A DNA stretch of 47,185 nt from NCBI GenBank assembly GCA_016744355.1, contig JADGEN010000019.1, positions 1 to 47,185 of the forward strand, written 5' to 3'. Origin of the DNA: Halieaceae bacterium. GTDB lineage: Bacteria; Pseudomonadota; Gammaproteobacteria; Pseudomonadales; Halieaceae. Below, piece by piece: positions 38,101 through 47,185 of the stretch (positions within the stretch are counted from its first letter, which is position 1; the number at the start of each line of letters is the position of its first letter). The position numbers and the translations under genes were made by a program. The notes beneath the pieces were generated by a model. That model was not told the DNA's origin. It searched no databases and worked only from the letters and a program-made list of their open reading frames with translations.

Positions 38101-38225
38101 AGTGTGTTCCTGAGGGGTTGGCGTCGGCGCGCGATTATAGCAGTACAATTGCAGGATATCACCGCAAAAGCTGCTAAACTTCTGCGCCGTTTGAAACTGA
38201 CAGGCTCTGTGAGCAAGCCACGCAT

Positions 38226-38969
38226 ATGAATCTCGATAATATTCGCATTGTATTAGTCCATACCAGTCACCCCGGCAATATCGGTGCGGTGGCCAGGGCC
38301 ATGAAGAATATGGGTATAGGTAAGCTGTCATTGGTGGCACCCAGGCAATACCCCGATGAGCAAGCCAATTGGCGAGCGGTTTCTGCCGTTGATGTGCTGG
38401 AATCGGCAATTGTGACTGAGACATTGGAAGATGCCATTGCTTCCTGCCAGTTCGTCGTGGGTACCAGCGCCAGGGGTCGACGTATTCCCTGGCCTCTATT
38501 GGACCCTAGACAGTGCGCTGAGCGCATAGCCCCCGCTACTGGTCACGGGGAGGTCGCAGTGGTTTTTGGGCGCGAAGACCGTGGGCTGACGAATGACGAG
38601 CTTCAGCTGTGTAATTTACACCTGAATATACCGACATCAGAGGACTATAGCTCCCTCAATCTGGCCATGGCTGTACAGGTTGTCTGCTATGAATTGCGCA
38701 TGTTGAAAGTATTTCCCGGTTTGCCCACCAGGGATGCCGAGCAGTGGGACACGCCGTTTTCCAATAGTGAAAATATGGAGCATTTTTATACGCATCTGGA
38801 AGAAACCCTGGTGGATCTCGAGTTTTTGGATCCGGCAGCACCACGGCAGCTCATGTCACGCATGCGTAGGCTGTACAGTCGGGTTCGTCTGGATGCGATG
38901 GAATTGAATATTCTCAGGGGTATTCTCACCCAGACCCAGAAGTGGGTAACAAAAGCCCGGAAGCAGTAA
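38226..38969 (+). CDS. trmJ: tRNA (cytidine/uridine-32-2'-O)-methyltransferase TrmJ
   Basis: Methylates the ribose of nucleotide 32 in several tRNAs with S-adenosylmethionine. The 247-residue protein is a SpoU-family (SPOUT knot) enzyme: N-terminal LVHTSHPGNIGAVARAMKNMG, then VVFGREDRGLTNDEL and IPTSEDYSSLNLAMAVQVVCYEL, the three SPOUT motifs, and a C-terminal helical extension typical of TrmJ. The start is ATG 38226. It lies just upstream of iscR, as in E. coli and Pseudomonas, and is divergent from suhB. The cysE gene found between trmJ and iscR in some relatives is absent. Confidence 0.95.
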   Translation: MNLDNIRIVLVHTSHPGNIGAVARAMKNMGIGKLSLVAPRQYPDEQANWRAVSAVDVLESAIVTETLEDAIASCQFVVGTSARGRRIPWPLLDPRQCAERIAPATGHGEVAVVFGREDRGLTNDELQLCNLHLNIPTSEDYSSLNLAMAVQVVCYELRMLKVFPGLPTRDAEQWDTPFSNSENMEHFYTHLEETLVDLEFLDPAAPRQLMSRMRRLYSRVRLDAMELNILRGILTQTQKWVTKARKQ

Positions 38970-38997
38970 CATTTGGCTCGCAATCAGCTGCGTTGTA

Positions 38998-39030
38998 ATA
39001 CTTGACCAAAATAGTGGGTTATTGCATAAT
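38998..39030 (+). promoter_or_regulatory. isc promoter with type 1 IscR binding site
   Basis: Bases 38998-39022 match the 25-bp type 1 IscR consensus (ATASYYGACTRWWWYAGTCRRSTAT, from memory) at all but three positions. The -35 TTGACC (39002-39007) lies inside the site and a -10 CATAAT (39025-39030) follows at 17 bases. [2Fe-2S]-IscR bound here would block RNA polymerase, the known feedback loop that turns the isc operon off when cluster supply is sufficient. Confidence 0.85.
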
Positions 39031-39057
39031 TACAACATGAATTAAAGAGGCAGAAAA

Positions 39058-39522
39058 GTGCGCTTAACTACTAAAGGACGATATGCGGTTACCGCAATGC
39101 TCGACCTGGCATTACATGCAGGTTCAGGGCCGGTTAGCCTCGCGGACATTTCCGGGCGTCAGGATATCTCCCTGTCGTACCTGGAGCAGCTTTTTGCCAA
39201 ATTACGCCGCCAAAACCTTGTCAGCAGTGTGCGAGGGCCAGGCGGAGGTTACCGCCTCAGCCGCGAGCATGCAGAGATCTATGTGGCGCAAATCATCGAT
39301 GCGGTCAATGAATCGGTGGATGCCACCGGTTGTGGCGGTACCGCTGACTGTCAGCAGGGTGAGGTTTGCCTTACCCACCATTTATGGTGTGGCCTGAGCG
39401 AACAGATACACAATTTTTTGAGCCAGATTAGTCTTGCGAACCTGGTTGCCCGTGAGGAAGTGCAGTACATCTCTGCGAGGCAAGAGCAGCGCCTGGACAC
39501 ACTGGCGCTAACGGAAGTTTGA
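39058..39522 (+). CDS. iscR: Iron-sulfur cluster regulator IscR
   Basis: Rrf2-family regulator that represses the isc operon when it carries a [2Fe-2S] cluster. The 154-residue protein has an N-terminal winged helix ([37 protein letters not shown]) and the cluster ligands C92, C98, C104 and H107, at the same positions as E. coli IscR. The start is GTG 39058, which gives the usual [11 protein letters not shown]-terminus. It is the first gene of the isc operon; its own binding site overlaps the promoter 28 bases or more upstream. Confidence 0.97.
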   Translation: MRLTTKGRYAVTAMLDLALHAGSGPVSLADISGRQDISLSYLEQLFAKLRRQNLVSSVRGPGGGYRLSREHAEIYVAQIIDAVNESVDATGCGGTADCQQGEVCLTHHLWCGLSEQIHNFLSQISLANLVAREEVQYISARQEQRLDTLALTEV

Positions 39523-39586
39523 GATAGATAGGCGGGTACCTCCATGGTGCCGCTTTGATTACACTTTATAGTTTGGAGTTATAAAT

Positions 39587-40801
39587 ATGCAGAAACCGAT
39601 TTACTTCGATTACTTCGCGACCACACCGGTAGACCCCCGTGTGGCCGAGAAGATGATGGAGTGCCTCACGCTAGAGGGTAACTTCGGTAATGCCGCCTCC
39701 CGCTCTCATATGTACGGGTGGAAGGCAGAAGAAGCCATCGAAAATGCGCGCAGACAGGTCGCAGACCTGATAAATGCTGATCCGCGTGAAATCGTATGGA
39801 CCTCAGGCGCCACGGAATCTGACAACCTGGCTCTCAAAGGTGCTGCACACTTTTACCAGAAGAAAGGCAAGCACATCATTACCTCGAAAATTGAACACAA
39901 GGCTGTTCTGGACAGCGCCAGACAATTGGAGCGCGAGGGTTTTGAAGTCACTTATCTCGACCCTGGAAGCGATGGCCTTATTACGCCAGAAGCTGTGGCA
40001 GCTGCGCTGCGCGACGACACCACAGTGGTAAGTATCATGCACGCCAATAATGAAATCGGCACGGTTAACGACATAGCCGGAATAGGCGAGATCACTAGGA
40101 ATGCGGGTGTTATTTTCCACGTCGATGCGGCTCAAAGCGCCGGTAAAATACCCATCGACCTGGAGCAGATGAAAGTGGACTTGATGTCATTTTCAGCGCA
40201 TAAGTTTTACGGTCCCAAGGGTATGGGGGCCTTGTACGTGAGACGTAAACCGCGTGTTCGTCTTGAAGCACAAATACACGGTGGAGGCCATGAACGCGGC
40301 ATGCGCTCAGGCACTTTACCGACCCACCAGATTGTTGGCATGGGGGCAGCGGCACAGATAGCCGCAGAGGAGATGGCCACTGAGGCGGTGCGTCTCAAAG
40401 CGCTGCGCGAGCGTTTCTGGAATGCCTTGAGCGATATCGAAGAAGTGCACATTAATGGTGACGTTAACGCCCGGTTGCCCGGTGCTATGAACGTCAGTAT
40501 CGCGTTCGTAGAAGGGGAGTCCCTTATCATGTCGTTAAAAGGCTTGGCCGTATCCAGTGGTTCAGCCTGCACCTCAGCGAGCCTTGAACCTTCTTATGTA
40601 TTAAGAGCTCTGGGCCTGAGTGACGAGTTGGCTCACAGTTCACTGCGGTTTAGTTTTGGCCGATTCACCACAGAGGAAGACGTGGACGCAGCGGTATCGC
40701 AACTACGGTACGCGGTAGAAAAGTTACGTGAATTGTCTCCTCTTTGGGATATGTACAAAGACGGCGTCGATCTAGAGCAAGTACAGTGGGCGGCACATTA
40801 A
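39587..40801 (+). CDS. iscS: Cysteine desulfurase IscS
   Basis: PLP enzyme that takes sulfur from cysteine and passes it as persulfide to IscU and to tRNA thiolation pathways. The 404-residue product has the cofactor lysine K206 ([11 protein letters not shown]) and the persulfide-forming C328 in the mobile loop ([17 protein letters not shown]), the same length and residue numbers as E. coli IscS. The start is ATG 39587 with a GGAG site. It is 64 bases after iscR and 49 bases before iscU. Confidence 0.98.
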   Translation: MQKPIYFDYFATTPVDPRVAEKMMECLTLEGNFGNAASRSHMYGWKAEEAIENARRQVADLINADPREIVWTSGATESDNLALKGAAHFYQKKGKHIITSKIEHKAVLDSARQLEREGFEVTYLDPGSDGLITPEAVAAALRDDTTVVSIMHANNEIGTVNDIAGIGEITRNAGVIFHVDAAQSAGKIPIDLEQMKVDLMSFSAHKFYGPKGMGALYVRRKPRVRLEAQIHGGGHERGMRSGTLPTHQIVGMGAAAQIAAEEMATEAVRLKALRERFWNALSDIEEVHINGDVNARLPGAMNVSIAFVEGESLIMSLKGLAVSSGSACTSASLEPSYVLRALGLSDELAHSSLRFSFGRFTTEEDVDAAVSQLRYAVEKLRELSPLWDMYKDGVDLEQVQWAAH

Positions 40802-40850
40802 TCAGATTTTCTGTGATTAGACAGATTGGAATTTGCGAGGAGATAAAAGC

Positions 40851-41237
40851 ATGGCCTATAGCGAAAAAGTATTGGATCACTACGAAAACCCAAGAAATGT
40901 TGGGAAAATGGATGCATCCGACCAGAACGTTGGCACCGGTATGGTAGGTGCACCGGCCTGCGGTGACGTAATGCGACTGCAAATCAAGGTGAATGACGAA
41001 GGCGTTATCGAAGACGCCAAGTTTAAAACCTATGGTTGTGGTTCGGCAATTGCCTCTAGCTCGTTGTTAACCGAGTGGGTGAAGGGCAAGAACCTGGAGG
41101 AGGCGGCGATGATTAAGAATTCTGAAATCGCTGAGGAATTGGCTCTTCCACCAGTTAAGGTTCACTGCTCAGTATTGGCAGAAGACGCTATAAAAGCGGC
41201 GGTTGAAGATCTGCGTACAAAGCGTAGCGAGGCATAG
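40851..41237 (+). CDS. iscU: Iron-sulfur cluster assembly scaffold IscU
   Basis: Scaffold on which new [2Fe-2S] clusters are built before transfer by HscA/HscB. The 128-residue product has the cluster ligands C37, C63, C106 with D39 nearby, and the HscA recognition motif LPPVK (99-103). I chose ATG 40851 with AGGAG at 40838-40842, which gives MAYSEKV and the E. coli length; an upstream in-frame start at 40833 would overlap the ribosome site. Confidence 0.97.
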   Translation: MAYSEKVLDHYENPRNVGKMDASDQNVGTGMVGAPACGDVMRLQIKVNDEGVIEDAKFKTYGCGSAIASSSLLTEWVKGKNLEEAAMIKNSEIAEELALPPVKVHCSVLAEDAIKAAVEDLRTKRSEA

Positions 41238-41244
41238 TACGACG

Positions 41245-41568
41245 ATGGCGATAAGTGTTTCAGAAGCCGCCGCCACGCACGTGGCTTCTCAGTTAAGTAG
41301 TCGGGGCAAGGGCCTGGGTATTCGTCTGGGCGTGAAAACCTCGGGTTGTTCCGGTATGGCTTATGTCCTGGAGTTTGTCGATCAGGAAGATCCGCAGGAC
41401 GAACTTTTTGAAGCGCACGGCGTCAAAATCTATGTCGATCCCAAGAGCCTCGTTTATCTCGATGGCACCGAACTTGATTTCGTCAAAGAAGGCCTGAACG
41501 AAGGTCTGCAGTTTCGCAATCCCAATGTTGCGGGAGAATGTGGTTGCGGGGAGAGTTTCACCGTATAA
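41245..41568 (+). CDS. iscA: Iron-sulfur cluster assembly protein IscA
   Basis: A-type carrier that takes part in making or delivering [4Fe-4S] clusters. The 107-residue product has the three conserved cysteines C35 (TSGCSGMAY), C99 and C101 (ECGCGESF), at the E. coli IscA numbers. I chose ATG 41245 ([10 protein letters not shown]), 7 bases after iscU; the frame extends upstream into iscU but those residues are not family-like. Confidence 0.96.
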   Translation: MAISVSEAAATHVASQLSSRGKGLGIRLGVKTSGCSGMAYVLEFVDQEDPQDELFEAHGVKIYVDPKSLVYLDGTELDFVKEGLNEGLQFRNPNVAGECGCGESFTV

Positions 41569-41589
41569 CGACGGTGTGATACTTGTTGC

Positions 41590-42126
41590 ATGGCCAGTCC
41601 TGACTTCCAGCAAAATTACTTTGAACTTTTCAGTGTGTCCAGAGAGTTTGATCTGAGCCTGGCATTACTTAGCGAGCGGTTTAGACACTTGCAGGGACAG
41701 TTGCATCCGGACCGCTACGCCAGCAAGTCGGCGCATGAGCAGCGGGTAGCCGTACAATATTCGGCATTTGTGAATCAAGCGTATACCACCTTGAAAGATC
41801 CGCTTGAGCGGGCCTTATACATGCTTGAATTGGCAGGGGTGAGCGCCGAGCAAGTTTCAGCTGAAAAAATTGACGGCGGGTTTCTGATGGAACAAATGGA
41901 ATTGCGCGAGAAAATCGAATCTATAGCAGATATGGTGGATCCCGAAACTGCGCTGGAGCACTTGATGAGTGAAATTGCGCAGGATACAAAAAATCACGAG
42001 AGAGAATTTGTTGAGGCATTGGAGGCGGACGTATTAAATGGCGCAGCCAGCGCCTGTGTGAAAATGCAGTTCCTCAGAAAACTACACCAGGAGGCCGAGC
42101 AAATAGAAGCCGGTTTGCTGAATTGA
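41590..42126 (+). CDS. hscB: Co-chaperone HscB
   Basis: J-domain protein that brings IscU to the HscA chaperone and stimulates its ATPase. The 178-residue product has an N-terminal J domain with the H39-P-D41 motif (LHPDRYASK) and a C-terminal helical domain (about 90-175) for IscU binding. It is slightly longer than E. coli HscB (171). It lies 21 bases after iscA and 14 bases before hscA, in the standard operon order. Confidence 0.95.
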   Translation: MASPDFQQNYFELFSVSREFDLSLALLSERFRHLQGQLHPDRYASKSAHEQRVAVQYSAFVNQAYTTLKDPLERALYMLELAGVSAEQVSAEKIDGGFLMEQMELREKIESIADMVDPETALEHLMSEIAQDTKNHEREFVEALEADVLNGAASACVKMQFLRKLHQEAEQIEAGLLN

Positions 42127-42140
42127 AGAGAACAAGATAG

Positions 42141-44027
42141 ATGGCTCTGTTACATATTGCGGAACCCGGGCAATCTGCCATTACGCATGAGCAAAAGCTC
42201 GCGGTGGGAATAGATCTCGGGACTACCAATTCTCTGGTGGCTACCGTTTCGAAAGACGGTGCTAGCGCGTTGCCTGATGATAGGGGAGAGGCAAGTCTGG
42301 CATCGGTAGTGAGCTATGCAGACCCGGCAAAAGTGGTGGTGGGTAGAGAGGCCCTGGCCGCAGCCAGTGAACATCCGACTGATACCTTATCTTCAGTGAA
42401 GCGCTTTATGGGGCGTGGCTACGCCGACGCCCGGGATGAGGCCGAGCGCTCCCAGTATAAACTTACCAATGAAGATGCGGGCATGGTTAGCTTCGCAACA
42501 AGCTCCGGTGTGGTCAGTCCGGTACAGGCTTCAGCGGAGATTCTGAAAACTCTGCGTCTGCGCGCCCAAGCCGCTTTGGGTGGCAGTGTAGATGGCGCTG
42601 TAATTACCGTTCCCGCTTACTTCGATGAAGCCCAGCGTCAGGCGACAAAAGATGCCGCAACTGTTGCAGGCATTCCAGTGCTTCGGTTGTTGAATGAGCC
42701 CACCGCGGCGGCAGTAGCTTATGGCCTGGAATCTAAGGGTGAGGGGCTAACAGCTGTTTACGACTTGGGTGGAGGCACTTTCGATATTTCGATTCTGCAT
42801 CTTCATCGTGATGTTTTTGAAGTCCGTGCAACGGGTGGTGATACAGCACTGGGTGGCGATGACTTTGATAATTTGATAGGCGACTGGATATTGCATGAGT
42901 TGGGCTCTCCCAAGCTGAAAGCTGGCGAGCATCGCACCCTTGTGTCTCTTGCCCGAGCGGCGAAAGAAGCTTTATCCGACTGCGCTGAGGTGGTTATTCC
43001 GCTGCAAGCACTACAGCTCGACACCAGCGAGTTGGTTCTTACACAGAATCGTTTTGACGAAATGATAAAGCCGCTGGTTAAGCGCACCATTCAAGCCTGC
43101 CGCAGGGCAGTACGCGATGCAGGTTTATCTCCAGTGGACATAGAGAATGTCGTTCTGGTTGGAGGGTCTACCCGTGTGCCCCTGGTACGCGCTGCAGTAG
43201 AGGACTACTTTCAGCGTAAACCATTGCTGGGAATAGACCCGGATCAGGTTGTCGCTATAGGCGCAGCTATTCAGGCTGATATTTTGGTGGGTAATCGTCC
43301 CGAGGGCGAATTGCTGCTGTTGGACGTGATTCCACTGTCTCTGGGTATTGAGACTATGGGTGGCCTGGTTGAGAAAATTGTCAACAGAAACACAACCATT
43401 CCGGTGTCGCGAGCTCAGGAGTTTACTACGTATAAAGATGGGCAGACTGCACTGGCAGTACATATTGTGCAGGGCGAGCGGGAACTGGTGTCTGACTCCC
43501 GTTCTCTCGCCCGCTTTGAGTTGCGCGGTATTCCGCCCATGGTGGCCGGTGCGGCACGTATTCTTGTGAGTTTTCAGGTGGATGCCGATGGTTTGCTGAG
43601 TGTGTCTGCACGCGAGGAGACCACTGGCGTTCAAAGCAGTATCGTGGTGAAACCTTCTTTTGGTCTGAGTGATGAGCAAATTGGTAGCATGTTGCAAGCT
43701 TCCTATAGTCATGCCGAAGAAGACAAGGAAGCGAGAGTTTTAGCGGAGCTCTGTGTCGCTGCCAAACAGTTGCTTGAGGGGCTGGCAGTAGCCCTCGCTG
43801 CTGATGGCGATGAACTTCTGGATAGTCAGGAGCGCGAAGCTCTGGATGCCCAGATGCTCAGGGTTGAGGAGCAATTAACCACCGGGGATGCCGCTGTGCT
43901 ACGAGCAGTCTCGGATCAATTGGGACGTGACAGTGAAGCTTTTGCCGCCAGAAGAATGGACAAGAGTATTCGGACGGCTTTAACCGGCGTTACGCTGGAT
44001 GACGTGAGTGAGGAGATTGGCGAGTGA
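42141..44027 (+). CDS. hscA: Fe-S assembly chaperone HscA (Hsp70 family)
   Basis: Hsp70-type ATPase that binds IscU at its LPPVK motif and drives cluster release to target proteins. The 628-residue product has the ATPase domain signatures [27 protein letters not shown] and [14 protein letters not shown], then a substrate-binding domain with SLGIETMGG and [10 protein letters not shown]. The 20-residue N-terminal lead before the ATPase domain separates HscA from DnaK. It is coupled to fdx by a 4-base overlap (GTGA at 44024-44027). Confidence 0.97.
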   Translation: MALLHIAEPGQSAITHEQKLAVGIDLGTTNSLVATVSKDGASALPDDRGEASLASVVSYADPAKVVVGREALAAASEHPTDTLSSVKRFMGRGYADARDEAERSQYKLTNEDAGMVSFATSSGVVSPVQASAEILKTLRLRAQAALGGSVDGAVITVPAYFDEAQRQATKDAATVAGIPVLRLLNEPTAAAVAYGLESKGEGLTAVYDLGGGTFDISILHLHRDVFEVRATGGDTALGGDDFDNLIGDWILHELGSPKLKAGEHRTLVSLARAAKEALSDCAEVVIPLQALQLDTSELVLTQNRFDEMIKPLVKRTIQACRRAVRDAGLSPVDIENVVLVGGSTRVPLVRAAVEDYFQRKPLLGIDPDQVVAIGAAIQADILVGNRPEGELLLLDVIPLSLGIETMGGLVEKIVNRNTTIPVSRAQEFTTYKDGQTALAVHIVQGERELVSDSRSLARFELRGIPPMVAGAARILVSFQVDADGLLSVSAREETTGVQSSIVVKPSFGLSDEQIGSMLQASYSHAEEDKEARVLAELCVAAKQLLEGLAVALAADGDELLDSQEREALDAQMLRVEEQLTTGDAAVLRAVSDQLGRDSEAFAARRMDKSIRTALTGVTLDDVSEEIGE

Positions 44028-44362
44028 CACGTATTGTAGTTTTGCCACAAGAACCACTGTGCCCTGCTGGCGCTGTGATAGAGGCCGAGCCAGGTGAAAG
44101 TGTCTGTAGGGCCTTGCTGCGCAACGACATAGAGATTGAGCATGCCTGTGAGATGTCCTGTGCGTGTACAACCTGCCATGTCATTGTGCGTGAGGGTTAC
44201 GGCTCTCTGGAGGAGGCCGATGAACTGGAAGACGATTACCTGGATATGGCGTGGGGTCTTGAGCCCGATTCGCGTCTGAGCTGTCAGGCGATCGTAGCCG
44301 ACCAGGATCTGGTGATCGAGATTCCGAAATATACGATTAACATGGTGTCGGAGGCACACTGA
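44024..44362 (+). CDS. fdx: Isc-type [2Fe-2S] ferredoxin
   Basis: Adrenodoxin-like ferredoxin that supplies electrons for cluster assembly on IscU. The 112-residue product has the cluster ligands C42, C48, C51 and C87 ([11 protein letters not shown] and LSCQAIV) plus the extra C46, all at the E. coli Fdx positions. The start is GTG 44024, overlapping the hscA stop by 4 bases, so translation is coupled. Confidence 0.97.
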   Translation: MTRIVVLPQEPLCPAGAVIEAEPGESVCRALLRNDIEIEHACEMSCACTTCHVIVREGYGSLEEADELEDDYLDMAWGLEPDSRLSCQAIVADQDLVIEIPKYTINMVSEAH

Positions 44363-44364
44363 CT

Positions 44365-44559
44365 ATGCAATGGGCAGACATATCAGACATCGCTATTGAG
44401 CTATGTGATGCGCACCCCGAGGTAGACCCTCTCACAGTGAATTTTGTCGATTTGCGGCAGTGGATCATAGCGCTGCCAGACTTTGAGGGCGATCCATCCC
44501 ATTGTGGCGAGAAGCTGCTCGAAGCCATACAGGGCGCGTGGATCGACGAACGGGACTGA
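44365..44559 (+). CDS. iscX: Fe-S assembly adaptor IscX
   Basis: Small acidic protein that binds IscS and modulates desulfurase activity, possibly as an iron-dependent regulator. The 64-residue product matches the family from end to end (MQWADISDIAIELCDAHPEVDP, then FVDLRQWIIALPDF), with the family length of about 66. It starts 2 bases after the fdx stop and ends the isc operon; the next gene, ndk, has its own promoter 90 bases or more downstream. Confidence 0.95.
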   Translation: MQWADISDIAIELCDAHPEVDPLTVNFVDLRQWIIALPDFEGDPSHCGEKLLEAIQGAWIDERD

Positions 44560-44652
44560 ACTCAGTCTTGATATTTCTTCCTATGCCCCCTGAAGACCAC
44601 TCCAGGCTCCTGATTTAGCGTCAAATAAGGTACTTTTTATCCTCTCCCAGAG

Positions 44653-44713
44653 GTGAAACTGCAGGTTAAAATCCGTATAATTACGCGGCTTTTAACCTGC
44701 GCACTCTGCGCAC
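44653..44713 (+). promoter_or_regulatory. ndk promoter framed by a perfect inverted repeat
   Basis: A perfect -10 TATAAT (44676-44681) has a 4/6 -35 GTGAAA (44653-44658) at 17 bases. A perfect 11-bp inverted repeat, GCAGGTTAAAA (44661-44671) and TTTTAACCTGC (44690-44700), is centred on the -10 with an 18-base spacer. A tandem repeat CTGCGCAC follows at 44697-44704 and 44706-44713. The half-sites are about 29 bases centre to centre, close to three helical turns, which suits an operator. Confidence 0.55.
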
Positions 44714-44744
44714 GACCTTATATCCCGCCGACTGGAGAACCCAC

Positions 44745-45173
44745 ATGGCTATCGAACGTACTTTTTCAATTATCAAGCCCGATGCTGTCGCCAAAAATAT
44801 CATTGGAAAAATCTATTCCCGTTTCGAAACTAATGGCCTCAGAATTGTGGCTTCGAAAATGGTTCGACTTAACGATGAAACTGCTGGCGGTTTCTATGCA
44901 GAACATGCCGAGCGTCCATTTTTCCCGGACCTTATCCAGTTTATGACATCTGGCCCGGTTATGGTGCAGGTACTTGAGGGAGAGGGCGCAGTTGCCAAAA
45001 ACCGTGAGCTTATGGGTGCCACTAATCCAAAGGAAGCAGACGAGGGCACGATTCGCGCCGATTTCGCCGAGTCTATTGATGCCAATGCTGTGCATGGTTC
45101 CGATTCTCCTGAGTCTGCTGCGCGGGAAATTGCCTACTTTTTCGAAACTGGTGAGCTCTGCGATCGCAGCTAA
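44745..45173 (+). CDS. ndk: Nucleoside diphosphate kinase
   Basis: Transfers the gamma-phosphate among nucleoside di- and triphosphates through a phospho-histidine. The 142-residue product has the N-terminal [12 protein letters not shown], the nucleotide-binding R and T residues in [11 protein letters not shown], and active-site H117 in [12 protein letters not shown], the E. coli number. The start is ATG 44745 with a TGGAGA site. It lies between iscX and rlmN as in Pseudomonas; rlmN begins 5 bases after its stop. Confidence 0.98.
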   Translation: MAIERTFSIIKPDAVAKNIIGKIYSRFETNGLRIVASKMVRLNDETAGGFYAEHAERPFFPDLIQFMTSGPVMVQVLEGEGAVAKNRELMGATNPKEADEGTIRADFAESIDANAVHGSDSPESAAREIAYFFETGELCDRS

Positions 45174-45178
45174 AACCC

Positions 45179-46339
45179 TTGAGTGACGATATCACTACCG
45201 CCGAGATCATCCCCCAGCAGGTACCAGCTAAAGTCAATTTGCTGGGGTTGACGCTCGCTCAGATGGAAGCCTTTTTCCTGGACATAGGGGAGAAGAAATT
45301 CCGCGCGCAGCAAGTGCTGAAATGGATTCATCACTCCGGTGAGACTGATATCGCGAAAATGACCAATCTCGGCGTTGCCTTGCGAGAGAAATTGCATGGC
45401 ATTGCCGAGGTGCGTCCACCAGAAATCATATCTCAGCACGATTCGGCCGATGGCACGCGCAAGTGGGTTATTCGGGTCGATGGTGGAGGCATGGTCGAAA
45501 CAGTGCTGATCCCCGAGGCCAAACGTGCCACCTTGTGTGTTTCTTCCCAAGTGGGTTGTTCACTGGACTGCAGTTTTTGTTCTACCGGTAAACAGGGTTT
45601 TCAGAAAGATCTTTCGGCCGCTGAAATTATAGGCCAGGTCTGGCTTGCAATTGCATCCTACGATGCCTTTCAACCTGGCAATGGACGTATTGTTAGCAAT
45701 GTTGTGATGATGGGCATGGGCGAGCCCTTGCTCAACTTTGATAATGTGGTTTCCGCCATGGATCTGATGTTGGAAGACCTTGCATACGGCCTGTCAAAGC
45801 GTCGCGTGACGCTTAGCACTTCAGGCGTGGTGCCTGCACTGGACAAGCTCGCCAAAGTGAGCGAAGTATCTCTGGCCGTATCACTGCATGCGCCCAATGA
45901 CGCACTGCGCAGTGAGTTAGTGCCGATTAATCGAAAATATCCGATCAGCGTGTTACTGGAAAGTTGCAGAAACTATATTGCCGCGCAGACAGATAAGAAG
46001 CGTGTGGTAACCGTTGAGTACACATTGATAGCAGGTGTGAATGATCAAGTTGAGCAGGCCAGGGAATTGGCAGAACTGCTAACAGATTTTCCCTGTAAGA
46101 TTAACCTGATTCCGTTTAACCCTTTCGACCTGTCAGATTATAAGCGTCCCAGCGGCAATGCTGTGTCAAGGTTCTGGCAAGTGTTGGTCGATGCAGGCTA
46201 TATTGTCACGGTGCGAACCACTCGGGGCGATGACATCAATGCCGCCTGTGGTCAGCTGGTAGGGCAGGTTGTCGATAAAACAAGCCGTAGTGAGCGGCAT
46301 CGAAGATCTGCTGATTCACAGATAATTCATGTGGGGTGA
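45179..46339 (+). CDS. rlmN: Dual-specificity RNA methyltransferase RlmN
   Basis: Radical SAM enzyme that makes 2-methyladenosine at 23S rRNA A2503 and tRNA A37. The 386-residue product has the methyl-carrying C120 ([11 protein letters not shown]), the [4Fe-4S] cysteines C127, C131 and C134 (GCSLDCSFC), GMGEPLLN, and the second catalytic cysteine in [11 protein letters not shown]. The start is TTG 45179, 5 bases after ndk; no ATG or GTG gives a complete N-terminus, and [10 protein letters not shown] is a plausible beginning. The 3' end overlaps a GTG candidate for pilF, but the preferred pilF ATG lies 27 bases further on. Confidence 0.95.
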   Translation: MSDDITTAEIIPQQVPAKVNLLGLTLAQMEAFFLDIGEKKFRAQQVLKWIHHSGETDIAKMTNLGVALREKLHGIAEVRPPEIISQHDSADGTRKWVIRVDGGGMVETVLIPEAKRATLCVSSQVGCSLDCSFCSTGKQGFQKDLSAAEIIGQVWLAIASYDAFQPGNGRIVSNVVMMGMGEPLLNFDNVVSAMDLMLEDLAYGLSKRRVTLSTSGVVPALDKLAKVSEVSLAVSLHAPNDALRSELVPINRKYPISVLLESCRNYIAAQTDKKRVVTVEYTLIAGVNDQVEQARELAELLTDFPCKINLIPFNPFDLSDYKRPSGNAVSRFWQVLVDAGYIVTVRTTRGDDINAACGQLVGQVVDKTSRSERHRRSADSQIIHVG

Positions 46340-46365
46340 TCGTGGCTTTAATAGCGGATAAATAC

Positions 46366-47133
46366 ATGAGGTTAGTTGTTGTCGCAGGACTTTTCCTTTT
46401 TTGCCTGGCTGGCTGTGTGACAAGTGAAGAAACTGTTTTCACAGAGAAGGCGTCGCCTCACAAGACCTTGGAGCGCCGTGTCGAGTTGGCGCGAAAATAT
46501 ATAGGGCAGGGTGATTGGGATAATGCCAAGCGCAACCTCAAGATGGCATACGAGGTCGATCCTGGGAATGCAGAGGTCCATGAGGCTTTTGCATTGGTGT
46601 ATCAGAGCACGGGTGAATACGAACTGGCTGAAGAAAACTACCAGACCGCTATTAAAATTGATCGCAATTTTTCCCGCGCGAGAAACAACTACGCTGTGTT
46701 TCTTTTTTCACAGCAACGCTATGAAGATGCCGAAGAGCAACTTGAATTTGTGGTTCAAGACACGCTGTATAACGCCAGGCCCAGGGCTTTCATAAATCTT
46801 GGCTTATGCAGGCTGCAATTGTTTAATCCCACAGGCGCCGAAGAGGCGTTTCTGAGAGCGTTGTCCATGGACAGGGGTAACGTTATTGCTCTGCTGGAAG
46901 TAGCCGAACTACGCTACGATGATGACGATATCCCAAATGCCAGTCGATATTTCGAGTCCTATAGGCGCTCTGTGCGGCAGCAGTCATCTCGAGCCCTGTG
47001 GCTGGGTATTCGAATTTCCCGCAAGCAGGGAGACTTAAATGCTGAGGGAAGCTATGTTCTGGCTTTGACTAATCTCTACCCCAATTCAGCGGAATACCAG
47101 GCCTATTTACGGACAATCCAAAGTGGCAGATGA
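46366..47133 (+). CDS. pilF: Type IV pilus biogenesis/stability lipoprotein PilF (PilW)
   Basis: Outer-membrane pilotin that helps the PilQ secretin assemble. The 255-residue product has a lipoprotein signal peptide with C17 in LAGC and then about six tetratricopeptide repeats (for example ARKYIGQGDWDNAKRNLKMA and HEAFALVYQSTGEYELAEEN). Its place directly after ndk-rlmN and before a rodZ-like start is the standard gammaproteobacterial context, which favours PilF over a general TPR lipoprotein. ATG 46366 is preferred because it puts the signal peptide at the N-terminus; GTG 46336, overlapping the rlmN stop, would add 10 residues. Confidence 0.9.
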   Translation: MRLVVVAGLFLFCLAGCVTSEETVFTEKASPHKTLERRVELARKYIGQGDWDNAKRNLKMAYEVDPGNAEVHEAFALVYQSTGEYELAEENYQTAIKIDRNFSRARNNYAVFLFSQQRYEDAEEQLEFVVQDTLYNARPRAFINLGLCRLQLFNPTGAEEAFLRALSMDRGNVIALLEVAELRYDDDDIPNASRYFESYRRSVRQQSSRALWLGIRISRKQGDLNAEGSYVLALTNLYPNSAEYQAYLRTIQSGR

Positions 47134-47185
47134 TGGTCGCCTTGAAGCGTCAAACGATCTGGCCTCACCAGGGGCGATGTTGAAG
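47123..47185 (+). CDS. rodZ: Probable RodZ, first 21 codons (3' end outside window)
   Basis: From GTG 47123 the frame is open to the window end and reads VADDGRLEASNDLASPGAMLK. The PGAMLK end resembles the segment just before the helix-turn-helix of RodZ, the cytoskeletal partner of MreB, and rodZ commonly follows pilF. It would overlap the pilF stop by 11 bases. Only 21 codons are visible, so the call rests mainly on context. Confidence 0.5.
   Translation, partial: MADDGRLEASNDLASPGAMLK

Noticed and set aside
37306-38424. suhB reading frame extended upstream to 38424 (372 codons)
   Set aside because: The extra 108 residues overlap trmJ and its promoter region and do not resemble the family. 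ATG 38100 has a ribosome site and gives the normal length.

Overview
The window is a gene-dense stretch of a gammaproteobacterial chromosome. Gene order and protein sequences suggest a marine, Cellvibrionales-like or Pseudomonas-related lineage; this is an inference from remembered synteny (rplS, xerD-dsbC-recJ-prfB-lysS, hom-thrC, guaBA-tadA-mltF-purL, secDF-suhB-trmJ-isc-ndk-rlmN-pilF), not from a search. I found no rRNA, tRNA, CRISPR array, insertion sequence or phage gene, and no gap over 300 bases without a gene.

Layout. 1-10.7 kb: the end of rplS with a good intrinsic terminator, then xerD, dsbC, an AlaC-type aminotransferase, hom, thrC, recJ, prfB and lysS. prfB carries the classical autoregulatory +1 frameshift, so its first 25 codons lie in another frame from the rest.

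10.7-15.5 kb: a signalling cluster. A minus-strand operon with 4-bp overlaps encodes a class III nucleotide cyclase with a receiver domain, a stand-alone receiver protein and a membrane histidine kinase. An outer-membrane-type lipoprotein gene runs into the kinase gene tail to tail with a 50-bp overlap. A Crp-family regulator with an intact cyclic-nucleotide pocket is divergent from the cyclase. Together they look like a phosphorelay-to-cyclic-nucleotide-to-transcription module.

15.5-30.2 kb: xseA (minus), guaB, guaA, a Yip1-like membrane protein, tadA, mltF (minus), purL, secD and secF: mainly purine synthesis, tRNA editing, murein turnover and protein export.

30.2-37.3 kb: an accessory block between secF and suhB. 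It holds a 766-residue protein that appears to fuse a degenerate 6-phosphogluconolactonase/NagB-like domain to an alpha/beta-hydrolase, a secreted Cys-type sulfatase, a SnoaL-like protein and a TonB-dependent receptor. The last three suggest uptake and desulfation of an unknown sulfated compound.

37.3-47.2 kb: suhB (minus), trmJ, then the complete isc operon iscR-iscS-iscU-iscA-hscB-hscA-fdx-iscX behind a promoter overlapped by a near-consensus type 1 IscR site, followed by ndk (promoter framed by a perfect 11-bp inverted repeat), rlmN, pilF and the first codons of a probable rodZ.
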